Shown: positions 7,991 to 19,242, counted from the first letter of the stretch. The stretch: DNA of 57,380 bases from Streptomyces hilarionis (GCF_024539675.1 NZ_JAHHIT010000063.1:1-57380); one strand, 5' to 3'. Notes: generated from the letters alone by a model not told the origin. Translations and numbers: made by a program.

Positions 7991-8031
7991 GCGGCGAACA
8001 CGTCGACATCACTGGGAACCTGGGGGGTTCT

Positions 8032-9510
8032 GTGCGGCAAGGGGAATTGGTCAGCCCGTTTCCGTCGGCACACGGTCGTCTGGCGAACGGAGTGGGCAGC
8101 CGGCCCGCGAGCGGCTGGGAGCAGCGGTACCGCCGTACCGTCATCACCAGCGACACCGTGGCCACCGCCTTCGTGGTGGCGGGGATCGGCAACTTCTTCG
8201 GGGCCCGCGACGCGGCCAACTGGCACGAGAAGTGGGGGATCCTCGCGTTCGGCACCGAAGTGCTCGTGCTGGGGGCGCTGGCGGTGAGCCGGGCCTGGGC
8301 TCCGGCCGTGCTCGGCCAGGGCGCCGAGGAGTTCCGCCGGCTCGGACGCTCGCTGTTCGCGGCGACCGTCGTCCTGGCGCTCGGCGGGATCGCCCTCACC
8401 TCGCGCAACATCAAGCTCTGGATCTTCGTCGCGATCCCGGCGATCGCGCTGGTCACCATGACGGCGAGGTACGTGCTGCGCCTCGGCCTGCACAAACAGC
8501 GCAAGGAAGGACGGTGCCTGCGACCGGTGCTCGCCGCCGGGAGCCCGGACACCGTCCGCGACCTGATCACCCGGACCCGCAAGTTCCCGCACCTCGGCTG
8601 GCGGGTGGACGCGGTGTGCACGACGGACGGCTCGGTGCTCGACGGCGACCTGGTGGACGGAGTGCCGGTCGTCGGCCGGCTGACGGACGTCGCCAAGCAC
8701 GTCCACGCCGACGGCTACCGCGTCGTCGCGGTCACACCGCACCCGCACTGGTCGCCGCAGCGGCTGCAACGGCTGGCCTGGAACCTGGAGGGCAGCGACG
8801 CCGAGATGGTCGTCGCGCCCGTGCTGATGGAGGTGGCCGGCCCGCGGCTGCACATCGACGCCGTACTGGGCATCCCGCTGCTGCGGGTCAGCATGCCGAC
8901 CTTCACCGGAGGCCGCCGGGCGGTCAAGGGAGTCGTCGACCGGCTGGGCGCCGCGCTCCTGCTGGTCGTGTTCGCCCCGCTCATGGCGGGCGTCGGGCTG
9001 CTCGTGCTGCTGGACAGCCGGGGCGGGGTGTTCTACCGGCAGCGCAGAGTCGGCAAGGACGGCGGCGAGTTCACCATCCTCAAGTTCCGCACCATGGTCG
9101 CCGGCGCCGACCGGGCGCGTGACGAGCTGGCCGGCCTCAACGAGGGGGCCGGCCCGCTGTTCAAGATGCGCCGCGATCCCCGGGTGACCCGGGTCGGAGC
9201 GGTGCTGCGCCGGTACTCGATCGACGAGCTGCCGCAGCTGTTCAACGTGCTCACCGGATCGATGTCGCTCGTCGGTCCGCGGCCCCCGCTGCCCGAGGAG
9301 TCCGCCGCCTACGGCCCGGACATCCGGCGGCGGTTGCTGGTCAAGCCGGGACTCACCGGACTGTGGCAGATCAGCGGGCGCAGCGACCTGTCGTGGGAGG
9401 AGGCGGTCCGGCTGGACCTGCGGTACGTCGAGGACTGGTCGCTCGCCCTGGACACGGTGATCTTGTGGAAGACGCTGCGTGCGGTGCTCTACGGGCAGGG
9501 GGCCTACTGA
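8032..9510 (+). CDS. Polyprenyl glycosylphosphotransferase (initiating sugar transferase)
   Basis: A 492-aa membrane protein that should start polymer assembly by moving a sugar-1-phosphate onto undecaprenyl phosphate. The N-terminal half has about four to five hydrophobic helices, followed by a CoA-binding-like Rossmann segment at ~165-300. The C-terminal 200 residues are the bacterial sugar transferase domain, entered by a membrane helix and carrying VFYRQRRVGKDGGEFTILKF, YSIDELPQLFNVLTGSMSLV, GPRPPLPEE and KPGLTGLWQISGRS. The GTG at 8032 is preceded by a GGGGGG ribosome site. It is the first gene of the operon and its stop overlaps the next small open frame (TGATG). Sugar specificity (hexose-1-phosphate likely) cannot be read from the sequence. 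Confidence 0.93.
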   Translation: MRQGELVSPFPSAHGRLANGVGSRPASGWEQRYRRTVITSDTVATAFVVAGIGNFFGARDAANWHEKWGILAFGTEVLVLGALAVSRAWAPAVLGQGAEEFRRLGRSLFAATVVLALGGIALTSRNIKLWIFVAIPAIALVTMTARYVLRLGLHKQRKEGRCLRPVLAAGSPDTVRDLITRTRKFPHLGWRVDAVCTTDGSVLDGDLVDGVPVVGRLTDVAKHVHADGYRVVAVTPHPHWSPQRLQRLAWNLEGSDAEMVVAPVLMEVAGPRLHIDAVLGIPLLRVSMPTFTGGRRAVKGVVDRLGAALLLVVFAPLMAGVGLLVLLDSRGGVFYRQRRVGKDGGEFTILKFRTMVAGADRARDELAGLNEGAGPLFKMRRDPRVTRVGAVLRRYSIDELPQLFNVLTGSMSLVGPRPPLPEESAAYGPDIRRRLLVKPGLTGLWQISGRSDLSWEEAVRLDLRYVEDWSLALDTVILWKTLRAVLYGQGAY

Positions 9511-9593
9511 TGGGCGGGGTGGCGCAACTCAACGTTTTCGCCGGTGCGCGGAGCGCGGACCCGAGCGGGTCCGCCTGGGGGAGGAACGGGTCA

Positions 9594-9596
<3 letters not shown>
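9510..9596 (+). CDS. 28-codon coupling ORF
   Basis: ATG at 9510 overlaps the TGA of the sugar transferase (ATGATGG context), and its own TGA overlaps the ATG of the dehydrogenase (ATGA at 9593-9596 region). The 28-residue product (MGGVAQLNVFAG...) resembles nothing known to me. It exactly bridges an 83-bp gap and may simply keep ribosomes moving between the two large genes, or be fortuitous. There is no Shine-Dalgarno other than what lies inside the upstream gene. Confidence 0.35.
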
Positions 9597-10907
<1,311 letters not shown>

Positions 10908-10918
<11 letters not shown>

Positions 10919-12179
10919 CACGGGAAGCGGCGACCGGCCGGGCCGGCGCGCGCTGATCCTGGTGGAGAACCTGTCCGTGCCGTTCGACCGGCGCGTGTGG
11001 CAGGAGTGCACGACGCTGCGCGACGCGGGCTGGACGGTGCACGTCATCTGTCCGCAGGGGAGCAAGCGGGACACGGAGCCGGAGGCCGTGATCGACGGCG
11101 TGCGGATCCACCGCTACCCGCTGCGCGCGGCCACGGGCGGGCCGGCCGGCTATCTGCGCGAGTACGGGACGGCGTTGTGGCACACCCTCCGGCTGGCCCG
11201 CAAGGTCGGCCCGGTCGACGTGGTGCACGCCTGCAACCCGCCCGACCTGCTGTTCCTGCCCGCCCTGTGGCTCAAGCGGCGCGGGGCGCGGTTCGTCTTC
11301 GACCAGCACGACCTGGTGCCCGAGCTGTACCTGTCCCGCTTCGGCCGCGGCAAGGACCTGCTCTACCGCGCCGTGTGCGCGCTGGAACGGCGGACCTACC
11401 GGGCCGCGGACGTCGTGATCGCCACCAACGAGAGCTACCGTGACGTCGCGGTGCGCCGCGGCGGCAAGCGGCCGGCGGACGTCTTCGTGGTGCGCAGCGC
11501 GCCCGACGTCGAGCGGTTCCACCCGGTGCCGCCCGAGCCGGAGTTGAAGCGCGGCAAGCCTCATCTGCTGTGCTATCTCGGCGTGATGGGTCCGCAGGAC
11601 GGGGTCGACTACGCCCTGCGGGCGCTGGCGAAGCTGCGCGACGAGGTCGGGCGGACCGACTGGCACGCGGTGTTCGTCGGCGGCGGCGACACCTTCGACG
11701 CGATGGTGGAGCTCGCCGGGCGGCTCGGGCTCTCGGAGCAGGTGCAGTTCACCGGGCGCATCCCGGACGCCGACCTGGTGCGCTACCTGTCCACCGCGGA
11801 CGTCTGCCTCTCCCCCGACCCGCACAACCCGCTCAACGACGTGTCCACCATGAACAAGGTCCTCGAGTACATGGTGATGGGCCGGCCGATGGTCTCGTTC
11901 GAGCTGCGGGAGGCGCGCGTCTCCGCGGGCGAGGCCGCCCTGTACGCGCCGGCGAACGACGAGAGCGAGTTCGCCCGGCTCGTCGGGGTGCTGCTCGACG
12001 ATCCGGAGAAGCGGGCCCTGATGGGCAAGACCGGCCAGGAGCGGATCGGCTCCACGCTGTCCTGGCGGAACTCCCAGCGCGCGCTGCTGGCGGCCTACGC
12101 CGCCGCCGTCCGCGACCGGTCCCCGGTGACCGCGCGCGACCCGGACCGGGCAGGGGAAGGCCGCACCATTGAGCGATGA
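10908..12179 (+). CDS. Glycosyltransferase family 4
   Basis: A 423-aa GT-B retaining glycosyltransferase acting at the cytoplasmic face on the lipid-linked repeat unit. The N-terminal domain opens with ALILVENLSVPFDRRVWQEC, typical of exopolysaccharide GT4 enzymes, and includes DVVHACNPPDLLFLPALWL. The C-terminal nucleotide-sugar domain carries CYLGVMGPQDGVDYALRAL, an EX7E-like region around the VSTMNKVLEYMVMG stretch, and a C-terminal helix. The TTG start at 10908 overlaps the end of the dehydrogenase by 11 nt; no ATG or GTG alternative keeps the N-terminal strand. Donor and acceptor sugars are not predictable. Confidence 0.9.
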
Positions 12180-13542
12180 CACGATACGCCTGGTCACCAT
12201 CGGGCGGATCATCCGTCGGCGCTGGCGGCTGCTGGCCCTGTTCGCCCTGGTGGGCGCCCTCGTCGGGTACGGCGTCTCCGCCCTGTTCCCGCCGCGCTAC
12301 ACGACCTCGGCGTCGGTGCTGCTGCCGGGGACGTGGGAGGAGCGCGAGCTGCTGACCCAGACGGAGGTCGCCACCAGTTCGGTGGTGGTCGACCGGGCGG
12401 CCGCCAAGCTCGGCTGGGCCGGGGTGAGCGGCAGCGACCTGCGGGACCAGGTCGCCGCCAAGGCCACCGACGGGAACATCATCAAGATCTCCGGCACGGC
12501 GGAGACGCCCGAGCGCGCCCAGCGGCTCTCCGACCAGGTCGCCAGGGAGTTCGTCTCCTACGCCACCCGGATCGCGAGCGACACCGCCGACCCGGGGGCG
12601 GCCGAGGAACTCGCCGCGCTCCAGCAGTCGGTGCAGGACACCAGCCGGCGCATCAGCAAGCTCGCCGATGCGACCGATCCCGGGGACTCGGTCGAGAGCG
12701 TGCAGACCCGCACCGAGCTGGAGAAGCTGCGCACCGCGCTGCGGGAGGCCATCAGCACCATCAAGCAGGCCGACCCGGCCGACGACGAGGCGAAGAACAT
12801 GGTCGTCATGGGATCGGCGGCCCGGCCGACCGGCGAGGCGCCGCCGACGCGGACGCAGCTGGTCGCGGGCGGAGCGCTGCTGTTCTTCCTCGTCTCGGTC
12901 ATCGGCCACCTCACGGTCGCGCGCAGGAGCAGGCGGCTGCGCGGCGAGACGGAGATCACCGCGGCGCTGGGCTCGGCCCTGCTGGGCACCGTCGACGTCC
13001 CCGTCGAGCGGACGGCGACCACGCGGGGCCGTGGTGTGCGGGCCCGGCTGCGCCGGCTGCTGGGCACGGACGTCCGGTGGGACATCCCGGCCCCGCAGAC
13101 CTCCGGCGACGAGGCCAGCAGGCGGATCCGCTACCGGCGGGTGTGCTCCCGTCTTCGGGAGCGGTCGCCGTCCCCGCAGCGGCTGCTGGTCGTCTTCCCC
13201 GAGGGGGACGAGATCGCCGGCCGGGCCGCCGGGCAGCTCGTCGTCGAGGCCGGCGGAGAGCCGGGCCTGCGGGCGGTCGCGGTCCCGGTGTCCCGGCCGA
13301 TGGTGCCGGACCGCGGCCACGAGTCGGGCGCGCTGGTCGTGGTCAGCGCCGGCAGCTGGACCGCGCCGGACCTCGCCGGCATCGCCGAGGCGTGCGCGGA
13401 CGCCAAGCACGCGGTCGTCGGCGTCGTGCTCGCCGGTCCGGTGCGGGCGACGCGGTCGGCCGACCGTGCGCGGCGTGCCGCCGCACCTGCGCTCGAGAGC
13501 CTCGAGGGCGAACTGGACGACGCGACAGGAGTCACAGGGTGA
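12169..13542 (+). CDS. Wzz-type chain-length/polysaccharide co-polymerase protein, first copy
   Basis: A 457-aa protein with an N-terminal cytoplasmic stub, a membrane helix at ~20-42, a periplasmic Wzz-like domain with coiled-coil helices (~60-210), and a second membrane helix at ~225-245 (QLVAGGALLFFLVSVIGHLT). A ~200-residue cytoplasmic alpha/beta domain follows. This shape is that of a bacterial tyrosine-autokinase co-polymerase, but no Walker A (GxxGxGKT) or C-terminal tyrosine cluster is visible, so the kinase part appears degenerate. The TTG start at 12169 overlaps the preceding gene by 11 nt. It probably controls polymer length or export together with the next gene. Confidence 0.82.
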   Translation: MSDDTIRLVTIGRIIRRRWRLLALFALVGALVGYGVSALFPPRYTTSASVLLPGTWEERELLTQTEVATSSVVVDRAAAKLGWAGVSGSDLRDQVAAKATDGNIIKISGTAETPERAQRLSDQVAREFVSYATRIASDTADPGAAEELAALQQSVQDTSRRISKLADATDPGDSVESVQTRTELEKLRTALREAISTIKQADPADDEAKNMVVMGSAARPTGEAPPTRTQLVAGGALLFFLVSVIGHLTVARRSRRLRGETEITAALGSALLGTVDVPVERTATTRGRGVRARLRRLLGTDVRWDIPAPQTSGDEASRRIRYRRVCSRLRERSPSPQRLLVVFPEGDEIAGRAAGQLVVEAGGEPGLRAVAVPVSRPMVPDRGHESGALVVVSAGSWTAPDLAGIAEACADAKHAVVGVVLAGPVRATRSADRARRAAAPALESLEGELDDATGVTG

Positions 13543-15092
13543 CGACGAGTACGACCGCGGAGTCGTCGGCCGCCGCTCCGCTGCTGGATCTTCAGGCCCT
13601 GGTGGCGGCGGTGCGCAGACGCCGCCGTCTGTGGGCCTCCCTCGCGCTGCTGGGCGTGCTCGGGGGCGCGGCGGCGGGGTTCGCGCTGCCGCAGCCGCCG
13701 ACCGCGGTGACCAAGATCCTGGTCGCGCACGAGGAGGACCAGCCGAACGACCCCGGCACGCTGATCCGCACCGACGTGGCCCTGCTCCAGACCACGCGGA
13801 TCGCCGGCCAGGCCCTGAAGTCCCTCGGGTCCGCGGAGAAGGCCGAGGACTTCATGCGGGACTACAGCGGTGCCGGACTGACCAACAACGTGTTGCAGAT
13901 CACCGTCACCGGCGCGAGCGAGGCGCAGGCGGTGGCCCGCGCCAAGGCGTTGGCCGACGCGTTCGTCGCGGACCATGTGAAGCGGATCCGCGAGGCCTCG
14001 AAGGCCGAGGCCAAGGCCCTGCTCGACCAGCGTGACCAGTTGAAGGCACAACTGGCCCAGGTCAACAAGGCGATCGGGGACGGGACCGGGGAGAGCGGGC
14101 CGCAGTCGTCGGCGGACCTGGAGTCCCTCTACGCCCGCCGGGCCGAACTCACCTCGCAGATCACCGACTTCAGCCAGCGCGCCGCGGAGGCGAGCATCGG
14201 CACCCCCCGGCTCGTCGCCGGCACGCAGATCGTGGACGCCCCGTACGCGGTGCGCGGCTCGCTGCCCCGGGCCGCCGCCACCGACGCCGGGATCGGGCTG
14301 TTCCTCGGGCTGTTCCTCGGGCTCGCGGTGGCCGCGGTCGGCGCGGTGGTGGCGGACCGTCCGGTGCTGCGCCGGGACATCGCCGCGAACCTCGGCGCCT
14401 CCGTCGTCGCCGAACTGCCCCACCGGACGGGCGGGCGATGGCGGCGCCGCCGGGACCGGGTGGCACGCGAACGGCTCACCACGTCCCTGACCCGCACCGT
14501 GCACGGCTCCGTGGAGCCCGTGTCGCTGCTGGAACTGGGCTGCGCGCGCGAGACGAGCGGGATCGCCCTGGACCTCGCCGGGGCACTGGCGGCGGACGGG
14601 CCGGTGACCGTCGTCGACGGTCTGCCCGGCCGGCAGCTCTCCGGCCGCCGCCCGAAGCCGGGCGACCCGGCCGTGGTCGGCGGCGAGCGTGCCGCGGCCC
14701 TGCCGCCCGGGGAGCGCCGGCTCGGCGTCGGCTCGGTGGCGCCCGGCGCCGCGTGGACCGACCTCCAGTACCTCGGCACGCGGACCGTGCTCGTGGTGCG
14801 GGCCGGGCACGGCAGCGCCGCGTGGCTGCACACCGTGGCACGGCAGCTGGCGGACCAGCGCATCGCGGTTGCCGGGGTGGTGCTCATCGACCCCGATCCG
14901 CGGGACCGGACCGACGGCACGCTGTGGAACGGGCTGCACACCGCGCTGCGCGGCCACGGCGAGCGGCCGGCCCGGCACAACGGCGGGGCCGCCTCCCCCG
15001 CCGTCCAGGCAGTGGGCGAGGCACGGCGGGGGACGGAGCGGTCGCCGATGTGGGCGGCACGGGTCCCGGACAGCGACCAGGAGGCGCGGTAG
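13539..15092 (+). CDS. Wzz-type chain-length/polysaccharide co-polymerase protein, second copy
   Basis: A 517-aa paralogue in architecture of the upstream protein: membrane helix at ~32-50 (LWASLALLGVLGGAAAGFAL), periplasmic helical domain containing a coiled coil around KAEAKALLDQRDQLKAQLAQ, second helix at ~250-270 (GLFLGLFLGLAVAAVGAVV), then a cytoplasmic alpha/beta domain. The cytoplasmic part again lacks a Walker A motif, though strands such as VLVVRAGHGSAAWL and VAGVVLIDPDP recall the fold of the ATPase. GTGA overlap with the previous gene implies coupled translation. Two tandem kinase-dead-looking co-polymerases probably form a hetero-oligomer. Confidence 0.82.
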   Translation: MTTSTTAESSAAAPLLDLQALVAAVRRRRRLWASLALLGVLGGAAAGFALPQPPTAVTKILVAHEEDQPNDPGTLIRTDVALLQTTRIAGQALKSLGSAEKAEDFMRDYSGAGLTNNVLQITVTGASEAQAVARAKALADAFVADHVKRIREASKAEAKALLDQRDQLKAQLAQVNKAIGDGTGESGPQSSADLESLYARRAELTSQITDFSQRAAEASIGTPRLVAGTQIVDAPYAVRGSLPRAAATDAGIGLFLGLFLGLAVAAVGAVVADRPVLRRDIAANLGASVVAELPHRTGGRWRRRRDRVARERLTTSLTRTVHGSVEPVSLLELGCARETSGIALDLAGALAADGPVTVVDGLPGRQLSGRRPKPGDPAVVGGERAAALPPGERRLGVGSVAPGAAWTDLQYLGTRTVLVVRAGHGSAAWLHTVARQLADQRIAVAGVVLIDPDPRDRTDGTLWNGLHTALRGHGERPARHNGGAASPAVQAVGEARRGTERSPMWAARVPDSDQEAR

Positions 15093-15095
15093 CAC

Positions 15096-17021
15096 ATGTG
15101 TGGCATCGCAGGCACGTACCGGTGGCCGGACGGGAAGGCCGTGACCGACCGGCTCACCGAGACCCTGGCCCACCGCGGGCCGGACGGGGCGGGCCGTTAC
15201 GGCCACCCCCTCGGCGACGGCGAGGTGCAGCTCGGGCACCGCCGGCTGGCCATCGTCGACCTGTCCGAGACGGGCGCCCAGCCGATGGTGTCCGACGGCC
15301 TCGTCCTGACGTACAACGGCGAGCTGTACAACGCGCCCGAGCTGCGCGCCGAACTGGCCGCCTCGGGGGTGCGCTTCCGCGGCACCTCCGACACCGAGGT
15401 GCTGCTGGAGGCCTGGCGGCGCTGGGGCACGGACTGTCTCCCCCGGCTGCGCGGCATGTTCGCGTTCGGGATCTTCGACGAGCGGACCGGTGAGCTGGTG
15501 CTCGCCCGCGACCAGCTCGGCATCAAGCCGCTGTTCCTGCTGCGGCGCGGCGAGGGGCTGGTGTTCGCCTCGGAGCTGAAGGCGCTGGCCGCCGTCACCG
15601 GCGGGTCGCTGGAGGTGGACCACGCGGCGCTGGTGGCGTCGCTGCTGTACTACTGGGTGCCCGACTCGCGGTGCGCGTTCCGCGAGGCGGAGAAGCTGCC
15701 GCCGGGGACCTGGCTGCGCTGCCGGCCCGACGGCCGGGTGGACCGCGGCCGGTTCTGGAACCTGCGGGACGTCGCCGCCGAGGGCGCGGAGCGCGCCCGC
15801 GGCGGGGAGCTGCCGGACATCGCCGCCGTCGTCGAGGAGTCGACCCGGCGTCATCTGCTCTCCGACGTGCCGGTGGCGACCTTCCTGTCGGGCGGTCTCG
15901 ACTCCAGCTACCTGACCGCGCTGGCGGCGCGCGAGCGGCCCGGGATCTCCGCCTACACGATCGGGTTCCGCGCCGAGGACGCCCGGTTCGAGGCGATGCC
16001 GGACGACCTGCGCTACGCCCGGCAGGTGGCCGAGCGGTTCGGCGTCGACCTGCACGAGATCGAGATCGCCCCGGACGTGCTGGACCTGCTGCCGCGGATG
16101 ACGTACCACCTGGACGAGCCGATCGGCGACCCGGCCGCGATCAACACGTTCCTGATCTGCTCGGCCGCCCGGGAGGCCGGGGTCAAGGTGATGCTGTCGG
16201 GCATGGGCGCCGACGAGCTGTTCGCCGGGTACCGCAAGCACCTGGCCAACCTGCTCGCCGTGCGCTACCAGCGCGTCCCGCGGCCGCTGCGGCGCGGTCT
16301 GTCGACGGCCGTGGACCGGCTGCCGGTCGCCTCGGCCCGCCGGGGCTACCGGTCGGTGCGCTTCGCCAAGCGGTTCCTGTCCTTCGCCGACCTGCCGGAG
16401 GAGACGGCGTTCCGGCGCAGCTACACGATGTACGACCAGGACGAGCTGCTGGCCCTGATCGATCCGGACCTGGCCGGGACGGTGGACGACGTGCTGACCG
16501 AGCACGCGGACGTCTACCGGGACAACGACCTCGACGATTTCGTCAACCGCATGTGCCTGGGCGACTCCCGGATGTTCCTGCCGGGCCTGAACCTCGCCTA
16601 CACCGACCGGTCGAGCATGGCCGCGTCGACGGAGGTGCGGGTGCCGTACGTGGACGTCGACGTGGTCAGGGCGGCGTTCGCCGTGCCCGGCGACCGCAAG
16701 ATCGTCGGACGGCAGGGCAAGTCCGTCCTGAAGGAGGCGGCCTGCTCGGTCCTGCCCCGGGAGATCGTGTACCGGCCCAAGGGCCTGTTCAGCGCCCCGC
16801 TGCGGGCGTGGATGAGCCGTGACCTGGCCCCGCTGGTGCGCGAGGTCGTCAACGACGGCGAGCTCGTCCGCTCCGGGTTCCTGCGCCGCGACGCGCTGCG
16901 GCGGATGGTCGCCGAGGACGCCGCCGGACAGCAGGACTACTCCAAGCATCTGTGGCATGTGCTGACCCTCGAGTACTGGTATCGCGGCGCGGCCTCCGGG
17001 CCGGGCCCGACCGCACCCTGA
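15096..17021 (+). CDS. asnB: Glutamine-hydrolysing asparagine synthase-like amidotransferase
   Basis: A 641-aa class II amidotransferase. The N-terminal Ntn glutaminase domain starts MCGIAGTYRW with the catalytic Cys2 and includes HRGPDGAG and LTYNGELYN. The synthetase domain has the pyrophosphate loop FLSGGLDSSYL near residue 264. Length and motifs fit AsnB. In polysaccharide clusters such proteins (for example WbpS-like ones) amidate a uronic acid to a uronamide, which fits the AlgD-like dehydrogenase in this operon; ordinary asparagine synthesis is the alternative. It starts 3 nt after the previous stop. Confidence 0.93.
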   Translation: MCGIAGTYRWPDGKAVTDRLTETLAHRGPDGAGRYGHPLGDGEVQLGHRRLAIVDLSETGAQPMVSDGLVLTYNGELYNAPELRAELAASGVRFRGTSDTEVLLEAWRRWGTDCLPRLRGMFAFGIFDERTGELVLARDQLGIKPLFLLRRGEGLVFASELKALAAVTGGSLEVDHAALVASLLYYWVPDSRCAFREAEKLPPGTWLRCRPDGRVDRGRFWNLRDVAAEGAERARGGELPDIAAVVEESTRRHLLSDVPVATFLSGGLDSSYLTALAARERPGISAYTIGFRAEDARFEAMPDDLRYARQVAERFGVDLHEIEIAPDVLDLLPRMTYHLDEPIGDPAAINTFLICSAAREAGVKVMLSGMGADELFAGYRKHLANLLAVRYQRVPRPLRRGLSTAVDRLPVASARRGYRSVRFAKRFLSFADLPEETAFRRSYTMYDQDELLALIDPDLAGTVDDVLTEHADVYRDNDLDDFVNRMCLGDSRMFLPGLNLAYTDRSSMAASTEVRVPYVDVDVVRAAFAVPGDRKIVGRQGKSVLKEAACSVLPREIVYRPKGLFSAPLRAWMSRDLAPLVREVVNDGELVRSGFLRRDALRRMVAEDAAGQQDYSKHLWHVLTLEYWYRGAASGPGPTAP

Positions 17022-17046
17022 CGGCGTAGAGACAAGAGGACTTCGG

Positions 17047-19242
17047 GTGAAACAGGTTGTGCAGAACTACAAGAGCGGCGAGCTGGCGCTGCTCGACGTG
17101 CCGGCGCCGGGGTGCAAGCCGGGGGGTGTGCTGGTCCGCAGCGCCTACTCGTTGATCTCGACCGGCACCGAGCTCATGAAGGTGTCCGAGGCGGGCATGT
17201 CGATGGTGGGCAAGGCCCGCTCCCGGCCCGACCAGGTGGCCAAGGTCGTGCAGAGCGTCGCCGCCAACGGAGTGCCCGCCACCTACCGCAAGGTGATGGG
17301 CAAGCTGGACTCCTACACGCCGCTGGGCTACTCGCTGTGCGGGGTGGTCGAGCAGGTCGGCGCGGGCATCGACGACGTGAAGGCCGGCGACCTGGTGGCC
17401 TGCGCCGGCAACGAGCACGCGCTGCACGCCGAGCTGAACTGGGTGCCCAAGAACCTCTACGCCCCGGTGCCGGACGGCCTCGCGCCGCGGCACGCGGCCT
17501 TCGGCACGGTCGGGTCGATCGCGCTCCAGGGCGTCCGCCAGGGCGAGCCGCAGCTCGGCGAGGTGGCGCTGGTCGTCGGCCTCGGGCTGATCGGGCAGCT
17601 GGTGGTGCAGCTCCTGACCGCCTCGGGCGTCCGCGTCGTCGGCGCCGACCCCGACCCGGCGCGCTGCGAACTCGCCGAGCGGCTGGGCGCGGCGGCCTGC
17701 GGCGACCCGGGCTCCACGGCCGTGGAGAACGCCGTCGCCGAGCTCACCGGCTGGCACGGCGTGGACCAGGTGTACCTGGCGGCCGGCGGCGGCAGCAACC
17801 AGCCCGTCGAGCTGGCGGCCCGGCTGAGCCGGGACCGCGGCCGGGTCGTGGACATCGGCAAGTGCCGCCTCGACCTGCCGTGGAACGCGTACTACGAGAA
17901 GGAGCTCGACGTCCGGTTCTCCCGCAGCTACGGCCCCGGTCGCTACGACCCGTCGTACGAGCTGGAGGGGCGCGACTACCCGATCGGCTACGTGCGCTGG
18001 ACCGAGCGCCGCAACCTGGCGTGCTTCCTCGACCTGGCCGCCCGCGGCCGCGTCGACGTGGAGCCCCTGATCTCCCATGTGGCCGACTTCGACGACGCCG
18101 TCGAGACGTACCGGCGCCTCAAGGACGGCGAACTCAAGGCCGTGGCCGTGCTCTTCCGGTACCCCGGGCAGACGGAGGCGGCGCCCGCCGCGGCGCGGAC
18201 CCCGGCGGTGACCGTGCCCGAGGTCCGGCGCTCCGGCGGCGCGGCCCCCGCCCGGGCCCGGGCCGTGAAGTCGCCGGTGCGTCTGGCGTTCGTCGGCGCG
18301 GGCAACTACGCGACGTCGATGCTGCTGCCGCACCTGGCGCAGCGCGAGGGCGTCGAGCTGGCCACGGTCGTCACCACGACGGCGCTGTCCGCGGCCAACG
18401 CGCAGCGCAAGTTCGGCTTCGGCCGTGCCACCACCGATCTCGACGCCGTGCTCGGCGACGACTCGGTGGACGCCGTGTTCGTCGTGACCCGGCACAGCTC
18501 GCACGCCGACCTGACGCGCAAGGCGCTGCTGGCCGGCAAGACGGTGTTCGTGGAGAAGCCGCTCGCGCTCGACCAGGACGAACTGGCCGGTGTGCTCGCG
18601 ACGGTGGAGGAGTCCGGCAACGACCGGCTCCAGGTGGGCTTCAACCGCCGGTTCGCCCCGCTGCTCCAGGAGGCCAAGAAGCAGTTCGGCGTGCGGACCG
18701 GCCCGGCGAGCCTGCGCTACCTGGTCAACGCGGGCCGTCTCGACCACGGCAGCTGGTACCTGCGGCAGGGCACCGAGGGCTCGCGGTTCGCCGGCGAGGG
18801 CGGCCACTTCGTCGACACGGCGAGCTGGCTCCTCGGGGCCGACCCGGTCTCGGTGTACGCGGTCGCCACCCCCGGCAACGAGGACCTCCAGGTCGTGCTG
18901 CGCTACCCGGACGGGTCGACGGCGACGATCAGCTACGTCACCACCGGTGCGTCCGGGTTCCCCAAGGAGACGCTGGACCTCGTCGCGGACGGCAGGGTGC
19001 TGCGGCTCGACGACTTCGTCCGCGCCTCGGTCCACAGCCGGAAGCGGTGGGTCAGTTCACGGCTGCCCAAGGCCCGGGACAAGGGCCAGGCCGCCGAACT
19101 GGCCGCGTTCGTGCGGGCGGTGCGCACCGGCGGTCCGATGCCGGTGCCGCTGGAGTCGCTGGTGGCGACCACGGCGGCCACCCTCGCCGTGCAGACGGCC
19201 CTGACCGGCGGCGCGCCGGTGACGCTGGCGCGGTCGCGATGA
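17047..19242 (+). CDS. Two-domain oxidoreductase (MDR alcohol dehydrogenase + Gfo/Idh/MocA)
   Basis: A 731-aa fusion. Residues ~1-360 are a medium-chain dehydrogenase/reductase with SLISTGTELMKVSE, GYSLCGVVEQVGAG and the Rossmann motif VVGLGLIGQLVV. Residues ~405-731 are a Gfo/Idh/MocA domain with VRLAFVGAGNYATSMLLPHL and the EKP motif in VFVEKPLAL. A Pro/Ala linker joins them. This fusion is regularly found beside heparinase II/III-like proteins in polysaccharide clusters, as here, where the next gene overlaps by 4 bp. Substrate is presumably a sugar or NDP-sugar alcohol/keto group, but unproven. GTG start at 17047. Confidence 0.88.
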   Translation: MKQVVQNYKSGELALLDVPAPGCKPGGVLVRSAYSLISTGTELMKVSEAGMSMVGKARSRPDQVAKVVQSVAANGVPATYRKVMGKLDSYTPLGYSLCGVVEQVGAGIDDVKAGDLVACAGNEHALHAELNWVPKNLYAPVPDGLAPRHAAFGTVGSIALQGVRQGEPQLGEVALVVGLGLIGQLVVQLLTASGVRVVGADPDPARCELAERLGAAACGDPGSTAVENAVAELTGWHGVDQVYLAAGGGSNQPVELAARLSRDRGRVVDIGKCRLDLPWNAYYEKELDVRFSRSYGPGRYDPSYELEGRDYPIGYVRWTERRNLACFLDLAARGRVDVEPLISHVADFDDAVETYRRLKDGELKAVAVLFRYPGQTEAAPAAARTPAVTVPEVRRSGGAAPARARAVKSPVRLAFVGAGNYATSMLLPHLAQREGVELATVVTTTALSAANAQRKFGFGRATTDLDAVLGDDSVDAVFVVTRHSSHADLTRKALLAGKTVFVEKPLALDQDELAGVLATVEESGNDRLQVGFNRRFAPLLQEAKKQFGVRTGPASLRYLVNAGRLDHGSWYLRQGTEGSRFAGEGGHFVDTASWLLGADPVSVYAVATPGNEDLQVVLRYPDGSTATISYVTTGASGFPKETLDLVADGRVLRLDDFVRASVHSRKRWVSSRLPKARDKGQAAELAAFVRAVRTGGPMPVPLESLVATTAATLAVQTALTGGAPVTLARSR

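Larger units (their letters stand above)
6404..8031. other. Long non-coding region before the polysaccharide operon
   Basis: No open frame in these 1.6 kb has convincing coding character. It holds an 18-bp direct repeat (6417-6434 and 6461-6478), an island of lower GC near 7130-7170, a clearly AT-rich stretch at 7528-7660 likely to contain the operon promoter, a long inverted repeat at 7710-7754, and four hairpins at 7863-7990. Confidence 0.6.

Noticed and set aside
7858..8031. Upstream extension of the sugar transferase through the hairpin array
   Set aside because: The hairpin spacing is not in phase and the encoded sequence is low-complexity; the GTG at 8032 has a strong ribosome site.
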